Shown in pieces: positions 39,480 to 51,200 of a stretch of DNA of 64,000 nucleotides (position 1 is the first letter of the stretch; each line of letters begins with the position of its first letter). The stretch is from Trematomus loennbergii (taxonomy: Eukaryota; Chordata; Actinopteri; Perciformes; Nototheniidae), in contig JAAOOA010000652.1 in assembly GCA_012861695.1 (NCBI GenBank), positions 186,315-250,314 of the forward strand, written 5' to 3'. Both the position numbers and the translations under genes were made by a program. The notes under the pieces were generated by a model that searched no databases, was not told the DNA's origin, and saw only the letters and a list, made by a program, of their open reading frames with translations.

Positions 39480-42400
39480 TCAGCCCAGGTACTTTGGGAT
39501 GCAGCCCTGCACCTCCACCAGCTCGGGCCACTGCTCGTATTTATTTGTCGCTCTATTGTTCTTTACGTGCTGAAACAAACAGAAAGAGACAAACGTCAAC
39601 CAGGAGACAGGAAACACTGGATTATTCATCAGTTTATTCGGGCAGCGTATTAGGGCAGCGTATTAGGGCAGCGTATTAGGGCAGCGTATTAGGGCAGCGT
39701 ATTAGGGTAGCGTATTCGGGCAGCGTATTCGGGCAGCGTATCAGGGCAGCGTATCAGGGCAGCGTATCAGGGCAGCGTATTAGGGCAGCGTATTAGGGCA
39801 GCGTATTAGGGCAGCGTATTAGGGCAGCGTATTAGAGCAGCGTATTAGGCAGCGTATTAGGGCAGCGTATTAGGGCAGCGTATTAGGGCAGCGCATTCGG
39901 GCAGCGCATTAGGGCAGCGTATTAGGGCAGCGTATTAGGGCAGCGCATTAGGGCAGCGCATTAGGGCAGCGTATTCGGGCAGCGTATTAGGGCAGCGTAT
40001 TCGGGCAGCGTATTAGGGCAGCGTATTAGGGCAGCGCATTAGGGCAGCGTATTAGGGCAGCGTATTAGGGCAGCGTATTAGGGCAGCGTATTAGGGCAGC
40101 GTATTCGGGCAGCGTTAGGGCAGCGTATTAGGGCAGCGTATTAGAGCAGCGTATTCGGGCAGCGTATTAGAGCAGCGTATTAGGGCAGCGTATTAGGGCA
40201 GCGTATTAGGGCAGCGTATTCGGGCAGCGTATTAGGGCAGCGTATTAGGGCAGCGTATTAGGGCAGCGTATTCGGGCAGCGCATTAGGCAGCGATTAGGG
40301 CAGCGTATTCGGGCAGCGTATTAGGGCAGCGTATTAGCAGCGTATTAGGGCAGCGTATTAGGGCAGCGTATTAGGGCAGCGTATTAGGGCAGCGTATTCG
40401 GGCAGCGTATTCGGGCAGCGTATTAGAGCAGCGTATTAGGGCAGCGTATTCGGGCAGCGTATTCGGGCAGCGTATTAGGGCAGCGTATTAGGGCAGCGTA
40501 TTAGGGCAGCGTATTAGGGCAGCGTATTCGGCAGCGCATTAGGGCAGCGTATTAGGGCAGCGTATTAGGGCAGCGTATTCGGGCAGCGTATTAGCAGCGT
40601 ATTAGGGCAGCGTATTAGGGCAGCGTATTCGGGCAGCGTATTCGGGCAGCGTATTAGGGCAGCGTATTCGGGCCCTGAAACACCAAGCCCATTTCGGCCG
40701 TCGATAGATGTCTGGCCGTCGCCCTACTCAGATTGGTGTGTCCCGCACCGTCGTGTTTTTTCGACCGTGCCGACACCTTCCGCTGCCGATTGAACATGTT
40801 GAATCGGGAGCAGAGGCTGGCGGCAAAATAAATCACTCTGATTGGCTGTTCAGCTTAGCGAATCAGTGCATGAGAAGCGAAACGGTAGTGAAATACGCAA
40901 ACAAACGATTACCGCACTAAACATGTTTTGGATTATAAGTCGTTATGTGAAACCGTCTGTGAAACCGTCTGTGATGGACGAGAGTGAAAATGGAACGCAT
41001 GCTATTTGCTGTTTGTATTTATCACGCAGTCTGTCTTCCGGTTGCCTCTTTTGAATTAAGAATACACACTACCGCTGCCTGCTGGTAAGGAGAGTTATTG
41101 CCGCTCACGCATGCACAGTGCATAGGTGCTACTTGGCCGTCGGCTGAAGTCTTTGCGGTGTGTTCCAGACGCGAGGCGACACAACAGTCGGGTCTGTCTG
41201 GACGTGTTCTTTGGTGTCAGTTTGGTGTGTCCGGCCCTTTAGGGTTTAAAAAGAAGGTATTGGCACGAGGGGGATAACGAGCAGCGGGGTAATAACAGTA
41301 ACAGTGATAATGAGATAGTGACCCCCCCGTATTACACCTGTTTTACACGGTCCGTCAGATAAATGTGTCCCCCAGGATACAGAAACCATTTAAGGGTCGA
41401 CGTGTGGAACGAAACTCTGAGTCTCTTGTAAAAATAGGAGATTTTAGGATCGTCTTTTTAAAGATCAAAATAAAACTTCATATATCAGGGTTGCCAACTC
41501 TCACGTATCTGGCGTGTGACACACGCTTTCACTCTCAATCTCACGCTCTCACGCTGCCCAAACTATTCTCACGCCAAAAACAAGATGAACCGGCGATGGT
41601 TTTTGGTTGGTTATTTACAATGTTGAGTTGACAGCTGCTCAAGCTGTCGATCCGCTCCCTCCCCGCCCCCACCACTCTTAACAACGTTAACAGACAGCAG
41701 AGCAGTGGGAGCCGGTTGGTCAATCCCCGACCCGTATTGCGCATGCGCAGATCTAAGATCCAGTAGAAATGATAAAAAGTAAAAGTCTGCTGCTTATTGT
41801 TCTACTAGGCCAAAATAGAGTCAAAGAGTATATGAGAGTGAGAGTGTGTTAATTAATATATTTGGCAGTTTGGAGTAAGTCTGTAGATGTGTGTGTGTGT
41901 GTGTGTGTGTTCATGGATAGGCCTCTCACGATAATTATTTTGTTGGATACATTTTCCCGGAAGTTATTGCGATAAACGATAATATTGTCGGCACCGTTGT
42001 AAGACCATTTTAGACCACTGACATAATGATAATATATATAATTCAAGTACATCCTTTCAAACTGCTAGTCACATCCTCATGTAAATGTATCGAGGTCATT
42101 TTTATTTATCGTACGATAAGTCAATTAATTGCTTATCGCGACAGGCACACAATAAAACAGTGGAAACAAACATGTTTGACTTTCACTAGTGAATGAAACT
42201 GTGTGCCCTTTATAGTCTGTGTCCATTATTGTGTATTTGTATATATTGTATATATATCCTATATATATGCTAAGGTCCCGCTGCTGACACGATAGCAGTC
42301 ATTTAGTGCGCATATGTGTAATTAAACCCATGATATCAAAATCTCACTCCAGCCAAGTACCCAAAGTTGGCAACCCTGATATATATATATATATATATAT

Positions 42401-45400
42401 CAAGAGGGAAATCGTTGTGCGGCAGAGGTATCGGGATTTAAATAAAATGTAAACAATGATTACGCACAAACAAAAGGCAAGGAATGCCGACAGTAAACAA
42501 AGAAAGATGATGTTTGATCCCGAGGGTTTAGACTTTCTGAAGCCACGTGAGATGATGTTTAATCCCGCTCCAAAACTACGATTTATCAAACATTATTACA
42601 TGGTTTAGTTGAATACTCGATTCTGATTGGTCAATTCGGAACACGTGACACGTTGTTAATCCAGAACAGACAGACCGCTGTCAAGGACTTATTGACCGTT
42701 GTTAAGGACGCTCACATCTGCACAAAAGTCCGGTCGATTGAACTGTATACAGTTTGGCCGAAAAGCAAACTGCATGCAGTTTGCTTTTCTAACTGACAAG
42801 ACAAGAGCGACAAGAAAACAGCGGAGAAGTAACGGGGCAGAAACCCTCCTTTTTACGCAGCGGTCCAGACATAGACATCAAACGGCGACACATATTCAGT
42901 GTGCAGTTCCTTTGGCATTAGGGCAGGGATATCTAGATCTTTCCAAGGTTTGACATCATGAATTGTGCTACTTTTAAAGCAAGCAACAATGTTTTTAAAT
43001 CTGTAATCAAAAAGCTCCTCAAAAACGCTATCGAAGCATTCCTGCTGTTGCTACGTTAGTTCAAACGGTAACAACGGACTATTTTTCTTAGCGGATGCAT
43101 GTCAATTTAAATCAATACATACAACTATTTTTTAAATCAATAAAATCATTTTCTAAATCCATAAAAGCATTTCAATTAATAGTGGGAGTCATATCATTAC
43201 TTTGTTGAGAATGTGGCCGTGTGATAAGCGAGATAATGTGCAGCGACTTGGTCATTATGGGGAACACCTTCATGCTGATCTAGATCCCTCCGCTTCGCGT
43301 CGGGCTCCTGATCTGCCTGTCGGTGTTCTTTTCCCCATAATGACCGCGTCGCTGCACATTATCCCTTACATAAACTCTGGTCGACTTTCCAGAAAAACAA
43401 AACAAATATCAGGCAATCGTCAGAAATAAGGCGACATAATATGCACAAATACTTAAAACAATGAGCCAAATAATGTGGTCGGGAAACTGTAGACCTTCCA
43501 CCGTCCAACCCAAAAACACACAAGTGTCTGACGTCATCAATTCACAGAAAGTGTCCGTATCAAAACACAATTAATAAAAAAAATCACATAAATATCTAAA
43601 CGGTTCTTAAATTAATATATCATAAATGACGCTGTAACTCAAATATAACTCAGCGAGGCGGTCGTTATTGAAAAAATAAATCCAGAGTCCGACACCAAGC
43701 CCCTGATCCTCCTCAGCAACGGTCATTATTTTGCTTAGCAACAGTGTGTTATCGAGTGTTAACGACCTCTGAACTGTCCAAAGTGACCAATCAGAATGGA
43801 GTATTCAACAGAGCCGTGCAATTGAATGGTGCAGTGACGAGTCCTAAAACCAGGAAGTGAGTCAGCATTTTACCACTTCCTGTTCCCTCGTCTCAGAGCC
43901 AATGGGATTCCTCCATATGATTTAGGAAAATATCTGGAAATAAGGTCTGTGGAGACATGTGGAGATTATCCGGCTGAACAAAACGTGCATTTATCAAACA
44001 GGTTCGTTTTCCACAGATCTTATTTTTTACAATATTCCTAAATCCTCTGGAGAAATCCTGTTGCTTTTTGTGGAGGGAACAGCAGCTTACTTCTGGGTAA
44101 ATACGTCCTCCCTGCACCGCTCTGTGGAGCAGAATAAAGCTCCTGGTTATTACCTTCTCCACGGCCCTGTCCTTGGAGGCTCCTTTCCCCCCACAAACAC
44201 CCAGGTGTCCCTGAAGCCCAGAGATTTCACCGAAACGCTGCCGAGCTCCGAGATCAGCTGCCGGGCGTCGTCGCTCAACCTGGGGGAAACAAAACCACAA
44301 TTTACGTAAAGATATATACTTAGATATATTACGTAAAGAGCAAGTATTATTATCTCAGAAAACTAAATGATTGAATCTGTCAATCATTTAAGCGTCTTTC
44401 TTTGAGCACCAGGAAAAGCGCTATAAAAAATCCCATGTGTTATTATATTATTATTATTATAGTTCACGTATATGTTTCACTTAAACATCAACGTTTTTTC
44501 TCGTAATTTAATGAAAGAAAACATATATTTTTTGGCCAATTTTCAAAATAAAAACAACCAATCTAAAATAATATAATAACTGGTGACAATAACTGCCCGT
44601 CCACACGGCAGCGTGCGTTGCTTCAACGGAGACGCTTCCCACTCACTTTGAATGGGGTGACGTCACGCTTTGCCGAACTGCATTGTGGTTCCGTCGCGTC
44701 GCTTTGCCTCCGTTGCTCGCTTTGAAAGTTGAGAAAAGTTCAACTTTTCAAGCGTCGACGGAAGCGCCAGCCAATCAAATCATATGCCAGTACAAGCGCC
44801 AGCCAATCAAATCATATGCCAGTACAAGCGCTAGCTAATCAAACCGCGTGCTTGTGTGTCCGGGGCGGGAGATTAATGTGATTGGTTGTTGGTCGCACGC
44901 CAGACACGCCCGCCGGCAAGCTTTAACGCACGCTGACGTGTGGACGCACCGTAACGATGACTTAATTATACTTTTAAAAGGAGTATAGAATAAAAGGAGA
45001 ATAAACTCCCTAATATTAAATTATATATTATTAACTCAGAAAACAGAATCTGTCAATATTTTCACATCAACGTTTTTTCTCCTATTTTTAAGAAATAAAT
45101 GTAAGAAAATATCATTTTTGGGCAAATGTTTTCCTTTGTTTCCCTCAGAATATCACACATTTGGAAACGGGTCCCATTTGAGCGAGGGTCTGAGGTGCAG
45201 CTTTCTGTCAGAGGAACATATCACTCACTTGGTGGCGGGCTCATCGTAGGACGCCATCAGAACCACGGAGCCCGCCTCCACGCCCTGCAGCAGCGCCACC
45301 AGAGGCTTCACATCTGAAACACACACACACCTTTACATCTCTTCCATTTCTTGTTATTAGAATAATTAGAGCTTTGGAACAGTTTGGATGAGGAGCTCAG

Positions 45401-47938
45401 GATGTCCGAACGTAAAACTGTTTAAAAAAAGGTATAAGGATGAAACTGTTTAATCATAACTGGGTATTTATTTGGTTTTTTAAAAAAAGAAAATGTCAAC
45501 ACTACGTACCACCGCTGTACATGTTGAAGAAATCTGTCTTCAATGTGACTCCTGTCCGACCTGAGAGGAGACACTTTGACGTGAGGGAGGAGACACTTTG
45601 ACATGAGGGAGGAGACACTTTGACGTGAGGGAGGAGACACTTTGATGTGAGGGAGGAGACACTTTGACATGAGGGAGGAGACACTTTGACGTGAGGGAGG
45701 AGACACTTTGACGTGAGGGAGGAGACACTTTGACATGAGGGAGGAGACACTTTGACGTGAGGGAGGAGACACTTTGATATGAGGGAGGAGACACTTTGAC
45801 GTGAGGGAGGAGACACTTTGATGAGGAGGAGACACTTTGATATGAGAGAGGAGACACTTTGATATGAGAGAGGAGACACTTTGACGTGAGGGAGGAGACA
45901 CTTTGATATGAGGGAGGAGACACTTTGATATCAGGGAGGAGACACTTTGATATGAGGAGGAGACACTTTGACGTGAGAGAGGAGACACTTTGACATGAGG
46001 ACGGAGACACTGATGGACTCACTACCGTTTATTATAACCACGTTTATTCCCACTCCAGCGTTATTCAGGACCGACCCCAGGACCCTGAGGACAGTTTGGG
46101 ACAACGTTAGAGACACCGAGACAAAGACACCTACAGTTTGTCGTGTTGTTGATCGTATACCTCGCCAAAATAAAATACGTTTTTAAAAGGTATTTTCAGC
46201 TTAAAATGAAATGATATGTTTTTTAAAGGGTGTTTCGTCATATCGCTCACTCATAAGTTGACCAGCTGATGACAATAGTGTAAAGTCAATAGGGTTCTTC
46301 CTCTGGGGATCATGAACAGTTTGAGGAGGACGTTTTACGATGCGACACCTACAGTTTGTCGTGTTGTTGAACTTATACCTCGCCAAAATAAATCAGTTTT
46401 TCAAAAGGTCTTTTCAGCTGACGTTGATAGTATGAAGTCAACAGGGTTCTTCCGATGGGATCATGAACCATTTTGAAGACTTGAAAGGAAGCAGGTAGTG
46501 TTTACGGAGGACGTATTAGGATGCGACACCTACAGTTTGTTCTGGAAGCAGATCTTTGGAGCCACGACGTTGGCGGCTCCGCTCTGAAGCAGGAAGCTGA
46601 ACTGATCCTGAGGACAAGATCTCTGAGAGCAGGGCCCCGCTGACAGGAAACACACAACACACCCCGTCAGAATAAAGCTCACATTCACCAGGCTGACAGG
46701 AAACACACAACACACCCCGTCAGAATAAAGCTCACATTCACCAGGCTGACAGGAAACACACATCACACCCCGTCAGAATAAAGTTCACATTCACCAGGCT
46801 GACAGGAAACACACACACCCCGTCAGAATAAAGTTCACATTCACCAGGCTGACAGGAAACACACAACACACCCCGTCAGAATAAAGCTCACATTCACCAG
46901 GCTGACAGGAAACACACAACACACCCCGTCAGAATAAAGCTCACATTCACCAGGCTGACAGGAAACACACAACACACCCCGTCAGAATAAAGCTCACATT
47001 CACCAGGCTGACAGGAAACACACAACACACCCCGTCAGAATAAAGCTCACATTCACCAGGCTGACAGGAAACACACAACACACCCCGTCAGAATAAAGCT
47101 CACATTCACCAGGCTGACAGGAAACACATAACACACCCCGTCAGAATAAAGCTCACATTCACCAGGCTGACAGGAAACACACAACACACCCCGTCAGAAT
47201 AAAGCTCACATTCACCAGGCTGACAGGAAACACACAACACACCCCGTCAGAATAAAGCTCACATTCACCAGGCTGACAGGAAACACACAACACACCCCGT
47301 CAGAATAAAGCTCACATTCACCAGGCTGACAGGAAACACACAACAACCCCGTCAGAATAAAGCTCACATTCACCAGGCTGACAGGAAACACACAACACAC
47401 CCCGTCAGAATAAAGCTCACATTCACCAGGCTGACAGGAAACACACGACACACCCCGTCAGAATAAAGTTCACATTCACCAGGCTGACAGGAAACACACA
47501 ACACACCCCGTCAGAATAAAGCTCACATTCACCATTGACAGGAAACACACGCACACCCCGTCAGAATAAGCTCACATTCACCAGGCTGACAGGAAACACA
47601 CAACACACCCGTCAGAATAAAGCTCACATTCACCAGGCTGACAGGAAACACACAACACACCCCGTCAGAATAAAGCTCACATTCACCAGGCTGACAGGAA
47701 ACACACAACACACCCCGTCAGAATAAAGCTCACATTCACCAGGCTGACAGGAAACACACAACACCCCGTCAGAATAAAGCTCACATCACCAGGCTGACAG
47801 GAAACACACAACACACCCCGTCAGAATAAAAGCTCACTCCTCCAGGTAGCATCTCTCACCTCCAGTGTTCCCTCTTCTTGTTCTGACCAGACCCCTCTTT
47901 GCTGTTAGATATACGCCGCCCGACGCAAGTCCTCTGCA

Positions 47939-47969
<31 letters not shown>

Positions 47970-48421
47970 ATATATATACACACACACACCACACACACAC
48001 ACACAACACACACACACACACACACACACACACCACACACACACTGAAATGCCTTGTTTACGTAAAAATAAAAGTCCTATTTCCTGTTGTTATTGTGGGA
48101 GGATGAATGAACATTAAGAATATTATTAAATATAGAAAAAATGAAAAGTAACAAGAAAGTGAACCTTTGATATCCTGCACTGAGCTGCTGTACTCCTGCA
48201 GGAAGAGAGTGAGGAGCAAGACGACCGGAACCAGCAGCAGACACCACAGAAACCACCCTGACACACACACACACAACACACAACACACACACACACACAC
48301 ACCACACACACACACGCACAACAATGTTACTTGTTAGACGCTTTTACTTTTACATACTCCATACTGAGGACAATCCCCACAGGAGTAAGATGGGGTGAAG
48401 TCCACTGCGCCACAGCCTCCC

Positions 48422-48506
<85 letters not shown>

Positions 48507-48610
48507 TTAATTCTAAGTGAAATCAGGGAAATCAGATAAATATGCCACTAACAGGTGAAACACTGATCAGTTGTAAACGAGTTATGATTGTTAAATATAT
48601 TTACATGTGT

Positions 48611-48693
<83 letters not shown>

Positions 48694-49179
48694 TGTGTGT
48701 GTGCAGGTGAAAGTATGCACTCAAACACACACAGTGGTTAGAGTGTACATGCAGAGCAGTGTTTCTACATCCGGTCTCTTAAAGGTTTCAGGTGTGAGCC
48801 CGTGTTGTCTGCAGGTAAATACAGCAGGTGATCAAATCCTGTTGGTTTGATGTCACTCTTTGTTCTGGGGTTCTCTCTGTGCTCTGAGCCTCGCCCTGCG
48901 CACACAGAGCTGGAGGATCAGAGGCACAGCTTTAAGAGTTAACACTGATTCATTCATAATCAATCATTTACATGGAGAACATATTCCCGGGCAGAAGGAA
49001 GGAGTTGTTACGTCATATTTATTCCAACATGGAATGAAAAAAAGGCTATTTCATATTTATGTATTTATGGTTATAACACACACTTTAATATGAATTTAAA
49101 TGTGAAAGGAAGGATTTCACTGAAAAACCAGTTTAGAGTCAAAACAGGAACAACCAGGTGAGTGAATAACCAAGGAGGA

Positions 49180-49255
<76 letters not shown>

Positions 49256-49276
49256 CACACACACACACCACACACA

Positions 49277-49325
<49 letters not shown>

Positions 49326-49327
49326 GA

Positions 49328-49373
<46 letters not shown>

Positions 49374-49375
49374 GA

Positions 49376-49427
<52 letters not shown>

Positions 49428-49472
49428 GAGACACACACACACACACACACACCACACACAACACAGACAGAG

Positions 49473-49506
<34 letters not shown>

Positions 49507-49530
49507 ACACACACACACACAGACACACAG

Positions 49531-49561
<31 letters not shown>

Positions 49562-49563
49562 GA

Positions 49564-49600
<37 letters not shown>

Positions 49601-49603
49601 ACA

Positions 49604-49652
<49 letters not shown>

Positions 49653-49657
49653 AGACC

Positions 49658-49692
<35 letters not shown>

Positions 49693-49862
49693 CCGCACAG
49701 ACACAGACACATGCACACCACACACAGACACACACACAAACACACACACACACAGACCCGCACAGACACATGCACACACACACACACACCCGCACAGACA
49801 CATGCACACACACACACACACACACACCACACACACACACACTTACTTGGTCGTCTTGCCAT
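39480..49862 (-). CDS. FAM3-family secreted factor, 9 coding exons
   Basis: FAM3 proteins are small secreted, metabolism-related factors with a lectin-like GG domain. Coding exons (minus strand): 49847-49862, 48165-48257, 47860-47933, 46534-46639, 46026-46084, 45510-45560, 45229-45313, 44154-44279, 39480-39569. The N-terminus MARRPR leads into the hydrophobic anchor [19 protein letters not shown]. Family segments then follow: [113 protein letters not shown]. Predicted length about 233, normal for FAM3. Frame breaks of one base occur in exon 3 and in the exon at 44154, probably assembly errors. Which paralogue (A-D) cannot be decided here. Confidence 0.88.
39633..40668 (+). repeat. 13-bp minisatellite TTAGGGCAGCGTA, about 80 copies
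   Basis: The unit GGGCAGCGTATTA has a common TTCGG variant. It is in the last FAM3 intron, about 65 bases upstream of the last exon's acceptor. The TTAGGG word is incidental, not telomeric. Confidence 0.95.
40669..41243. mobile_element. Non-autonomous TIR transposon (MITE) in last FAM3 intron
   Basis: The left end GGGCCCTGAAACACCAA and the right end TTGGTGTGTCCGGCCCTTT are imperfect inverted copies. Inner parts also pair partly (TTGGTGTGTCCCGCACC near 40734). No transposase; about 570 bp. The superfamily is uncertain. Confidence 0.6.
41486..42378. mobile_element. Non-autonomous hAT-like element
   Basis: The ends CAGGGTTGCCAACT and AGTTGGCAACCCTG are exact inverted repeats. Flanks are AT repeats (TCATATAT left, ATATATAT right), compatible with an 8-bp duplication in a TA-rich target. 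It contains a (TG)14-type run at 41890 and no coding region. Confidence 0.7.
42740..42788. repeat. Two adjacent perfect palindromes
   Basis: AACTGTATACAGTT (14 bp, 42740-42753), and seven bases later a perfect 28-bp palindrome whose half is AAAAGCAAACTGCA (42761-42788). Both share the AACTG...CAGTT core. Confidence 0.85.
43228..43369. repeat. Hairpin with arms of about 36 bases
   Basis: GATAATGTGCAGCGAC and GGTCATTATGGGGAA are repeated inversely after a spacer of about 70 bases, with two mismatches at the middle of each arm. Confidence 0.8.
44591..44952. mobile_element. MITE with CGTCCACACG termini
   Basis: The left CCGTCCACACGGCAGCGTGC and the right inverse TGCGTCCACACGTCAGCGTGC pair. The interior contains a TTGAGAAAAGTTCAACTTTTCAA imperfect palindrome (near 44730) and a 31-bp unit (AAGCGCCAGCCAATCAAATC) in two and a half copies. 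In a FAM3 intron. Confidence 0.65.
45561..46012 (+). repeat. 22-bp minisatellite at a FAM3 acceptor
   Basis: About 20 copies of GAGGGAGGAGACACTTTGAC plus GT/AT, starting at the acceptor of exon 45510-45560 and ending about 14 bases before the donor of exon 46026-46084, so it makes up nearly the entire intron. On the gene strand it is a reiterated CTCCTCCCTC pyrimidine tract. Ser/Pro/Val-rich frames here are artefacts. Confidence 0.95.
46124..46375 (-). repeat. Duplicated exon-4 donor region in FAM3 intron 4
   Basis: The words surrounding the exon 46534-46639 donor (on the gene strand ACAAACTGTAGGTGTC) are repeated in the downstream intron at 46128-46141 and 46346-46359, together with flanking CCTCGCCAAAATAAA and TTTTCAGCT words. 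Two decoy donors therefore follow the real one. Confidence 0.75.
46641..47835 (+). repeat. 53-bp minisatellite carrying copies of a 3' splice site
   Basis: About 22 copies of a unit with GGCTGACAGGAAACACACAA and CCCCGTCAGAATAAAGCTCA, filling FAM3 intron 3. On the gene strand each unit ends TGTGTTTCCTGTCAG, identical to the real acceptor of exon 46534-46639, which is the last repeat. The frames with [15 protein letters not shown] repeats are artefacts. Confidence 0.95.
47940..48047. repeat. (CA)n-(TA)n microsatellite at the FAM3 exon 3 acceptor
   Basis: CA run with a central TATATATA segment. It begins seven bases from the acceptor of exon 47860-47933. Confidence 0.95.
48259..48500. repeat. 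(CA)n and (CAGA)n runs upstream of FAM3 exon 2
   Basis: 48261-48318 is CA and, inversely, forms the GTGTGTGTGTCAG acceptor of exon 48165-48257. 48418-48500 is CAGA followed by CA. The sequence between is intronic without features. Confidence 0.9.
48605..48705. repeat. (TG)n microsatellite in FAM3 intron 1
   Basis: About 95 bp of TG with two GGTG breaks. The stretch 48706-49180 holds no recognised feature. Confidence 0.95.
49183..49842. repeat. (CA)n with CAGACAGAGA interruptions in FAM3 intron 1
   Basis: About 660 bp, with periodic CACAGACAGAGACACA blocks and, towards 49650, CAGACCCGCACAGACAC and ATGCACAC variants. It ends at the exon 1 donor (GTAAGTGTGTGTG on the gene strand). All long Cys/Val or Thr/His frames are artefacts. 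Confidence 0.95.
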
Positions 49863-49926
49863 TTTTGTTTTTCCTGTAAAAATAAAATAAATTGATCATT
49901 AAGATAAATGGATCTTAGTGATATAC

Positions 49927-50064
<138 letters not shown>

Positions 50065-50480
50065 CTGTCACCTGATCATTGCTTAAATCCTGTTACTTGT
50101 GTTACTTGTTTATTCTTATTTCATTTGACTGGTATTGTTTTGATCCCATGTGTAATATCTGTTTCTATTGTTGCTGCCATCACACATGAGTTTACATGTT
50201 GTTACACCTTGGTCATCAACATGTGTTTACTTTAACGCACACGTCTGCTCTAACGCCATCTTCAAACAAATCACTTCTCAAACCTGCCTTTTTAAAACTG
50301 TGTAAACAAAGTCTGTAACAGAGGAATACAAATACACACATTATTAGAGAAGCAGTTTGAAAAGTACCTGAAGCTGCTGCTAAAGTATGAAGTACTTCCT
50401 GTGGATGGCAGCTCCTCTCTCTCTCACACACACACCACACACACCTGGGGAATATAGGTGTGTGTGAGGCATTCACTTAC

Positions 50481-50620
50481 CTCAGGAGAAACAGGTCTGT
50501 CCTGCTGAGCCTGTGCTGACAGCCAATCAGCTGCAGGGAGGGGCGGGGCTAGAGAGGGAGGGGGCGGGGCTACAAAGGGAGGTGACCTCAGGAGAGGAAG
50601 CGTTTAATAAAGAAATACTT
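50481..50620 (-). promoter_or_regulatory. FAM3 leader exon and GC-box promoter
   Basis: On the minus strand CTGTTTCTCCTGAG|GTAAGTGAAT at 50481 is a strong donor that matches the non-coding acceptor at 49873 (TTTTTACAG). Upstream are two GGGGCGGGGCT-type GC boxes at about 50540 and 50560 (plus-strand orientation) and a CCAAT box (AGCCAATCAG at 50520). A TATA-less promoter is likely in about 50520-50620. The start site is not placed. Confidence 0.55.
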
Positions 50621-50934
50621 TTTTTGTAGAATTTATTTTAGAATATGTTGATGTTTGTTGTGTTGCACATTTGTTCTTATTTCTCCATTTTAATGTCTCT
50701 TTCTGTTCTAATGTATGCTCTCACTCACACACATGTCACACACACACAACAAATGTGATTCAGTGTCCTCAGCTGTTTAGTCTATCTATTGAAAAATGTT
50801 GATTATTACACTCTGAGTTCAAACCTGGAGCTACAGGAGGGCTCTTCAGAATGTATGTGGCATCTCAACCGTGTGGTCAGATCGTGGCCCGTGACATGTC
50901 TTGTGAATTCTCCGGCCGAAGCTCCAAATAAACC

Positions 50935-51200
50935 GTCAGTGTTTGCCATCAAAGCTCCATCTCTCCTCGTGTCTCTCTGAGTCCTGACTCCATCAAAGCT
51001 CCAGCTCTCTGAGTGTCTCTCTCTGAGTCCTGACTCCATCAAAGCTCCAGCTCTCCTCGTGTCTCTCTGAGTCCTGACTCCATCAAAGCTCCAGCTCTCC
51101 TCGTGTCTCTCTGAGTCCTGACTCCATCAAAGCTCCAGCTCTCCTCGTGTCTCTCTGAGTCCTGACTCCATCAAAGCTCCAGCTCTCCTCGTGTCTCTTT
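50935..51200 (+). repeat. 44-bp minisatellite, first block
   Basis: About six copies of the unit with GAGTCCTGACTCCATCAAAG and CTCCAGCTCTCCTCGTGTCT. Confidence 0.95.

Larger units (their letters stand above)
42605..43815. mobile_element. Non-autonomous TIR element of about 1.2 kb
   Basis: The left TTGAATACTCGATTCTGATT and the right, read inversely, TTGAATACTCCATTCTGATT pair over about 30 bases at the ends, each continuing to a GGTCA word. The interior has a long hairpin and two perfect palindromes (separate entries). No transposase visible. Confidence 0.65.

Noticed and set aside
39633..40668. Interstitial telomere repeat (TTAGGG words)
   Set aside because: TTAGGG occurs only once per 13-bp unit GGGCAGCGTATTA, and many units have TTCGGG instead.
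45422..47711. Ser/Pro/Val and [15 protein letters not shown] repeat proteins
   Set aside because: Intronic minisatellites of the FAM3 gene (22-bp and 53-bp units); real exons run in other registers with conserved splice sites.
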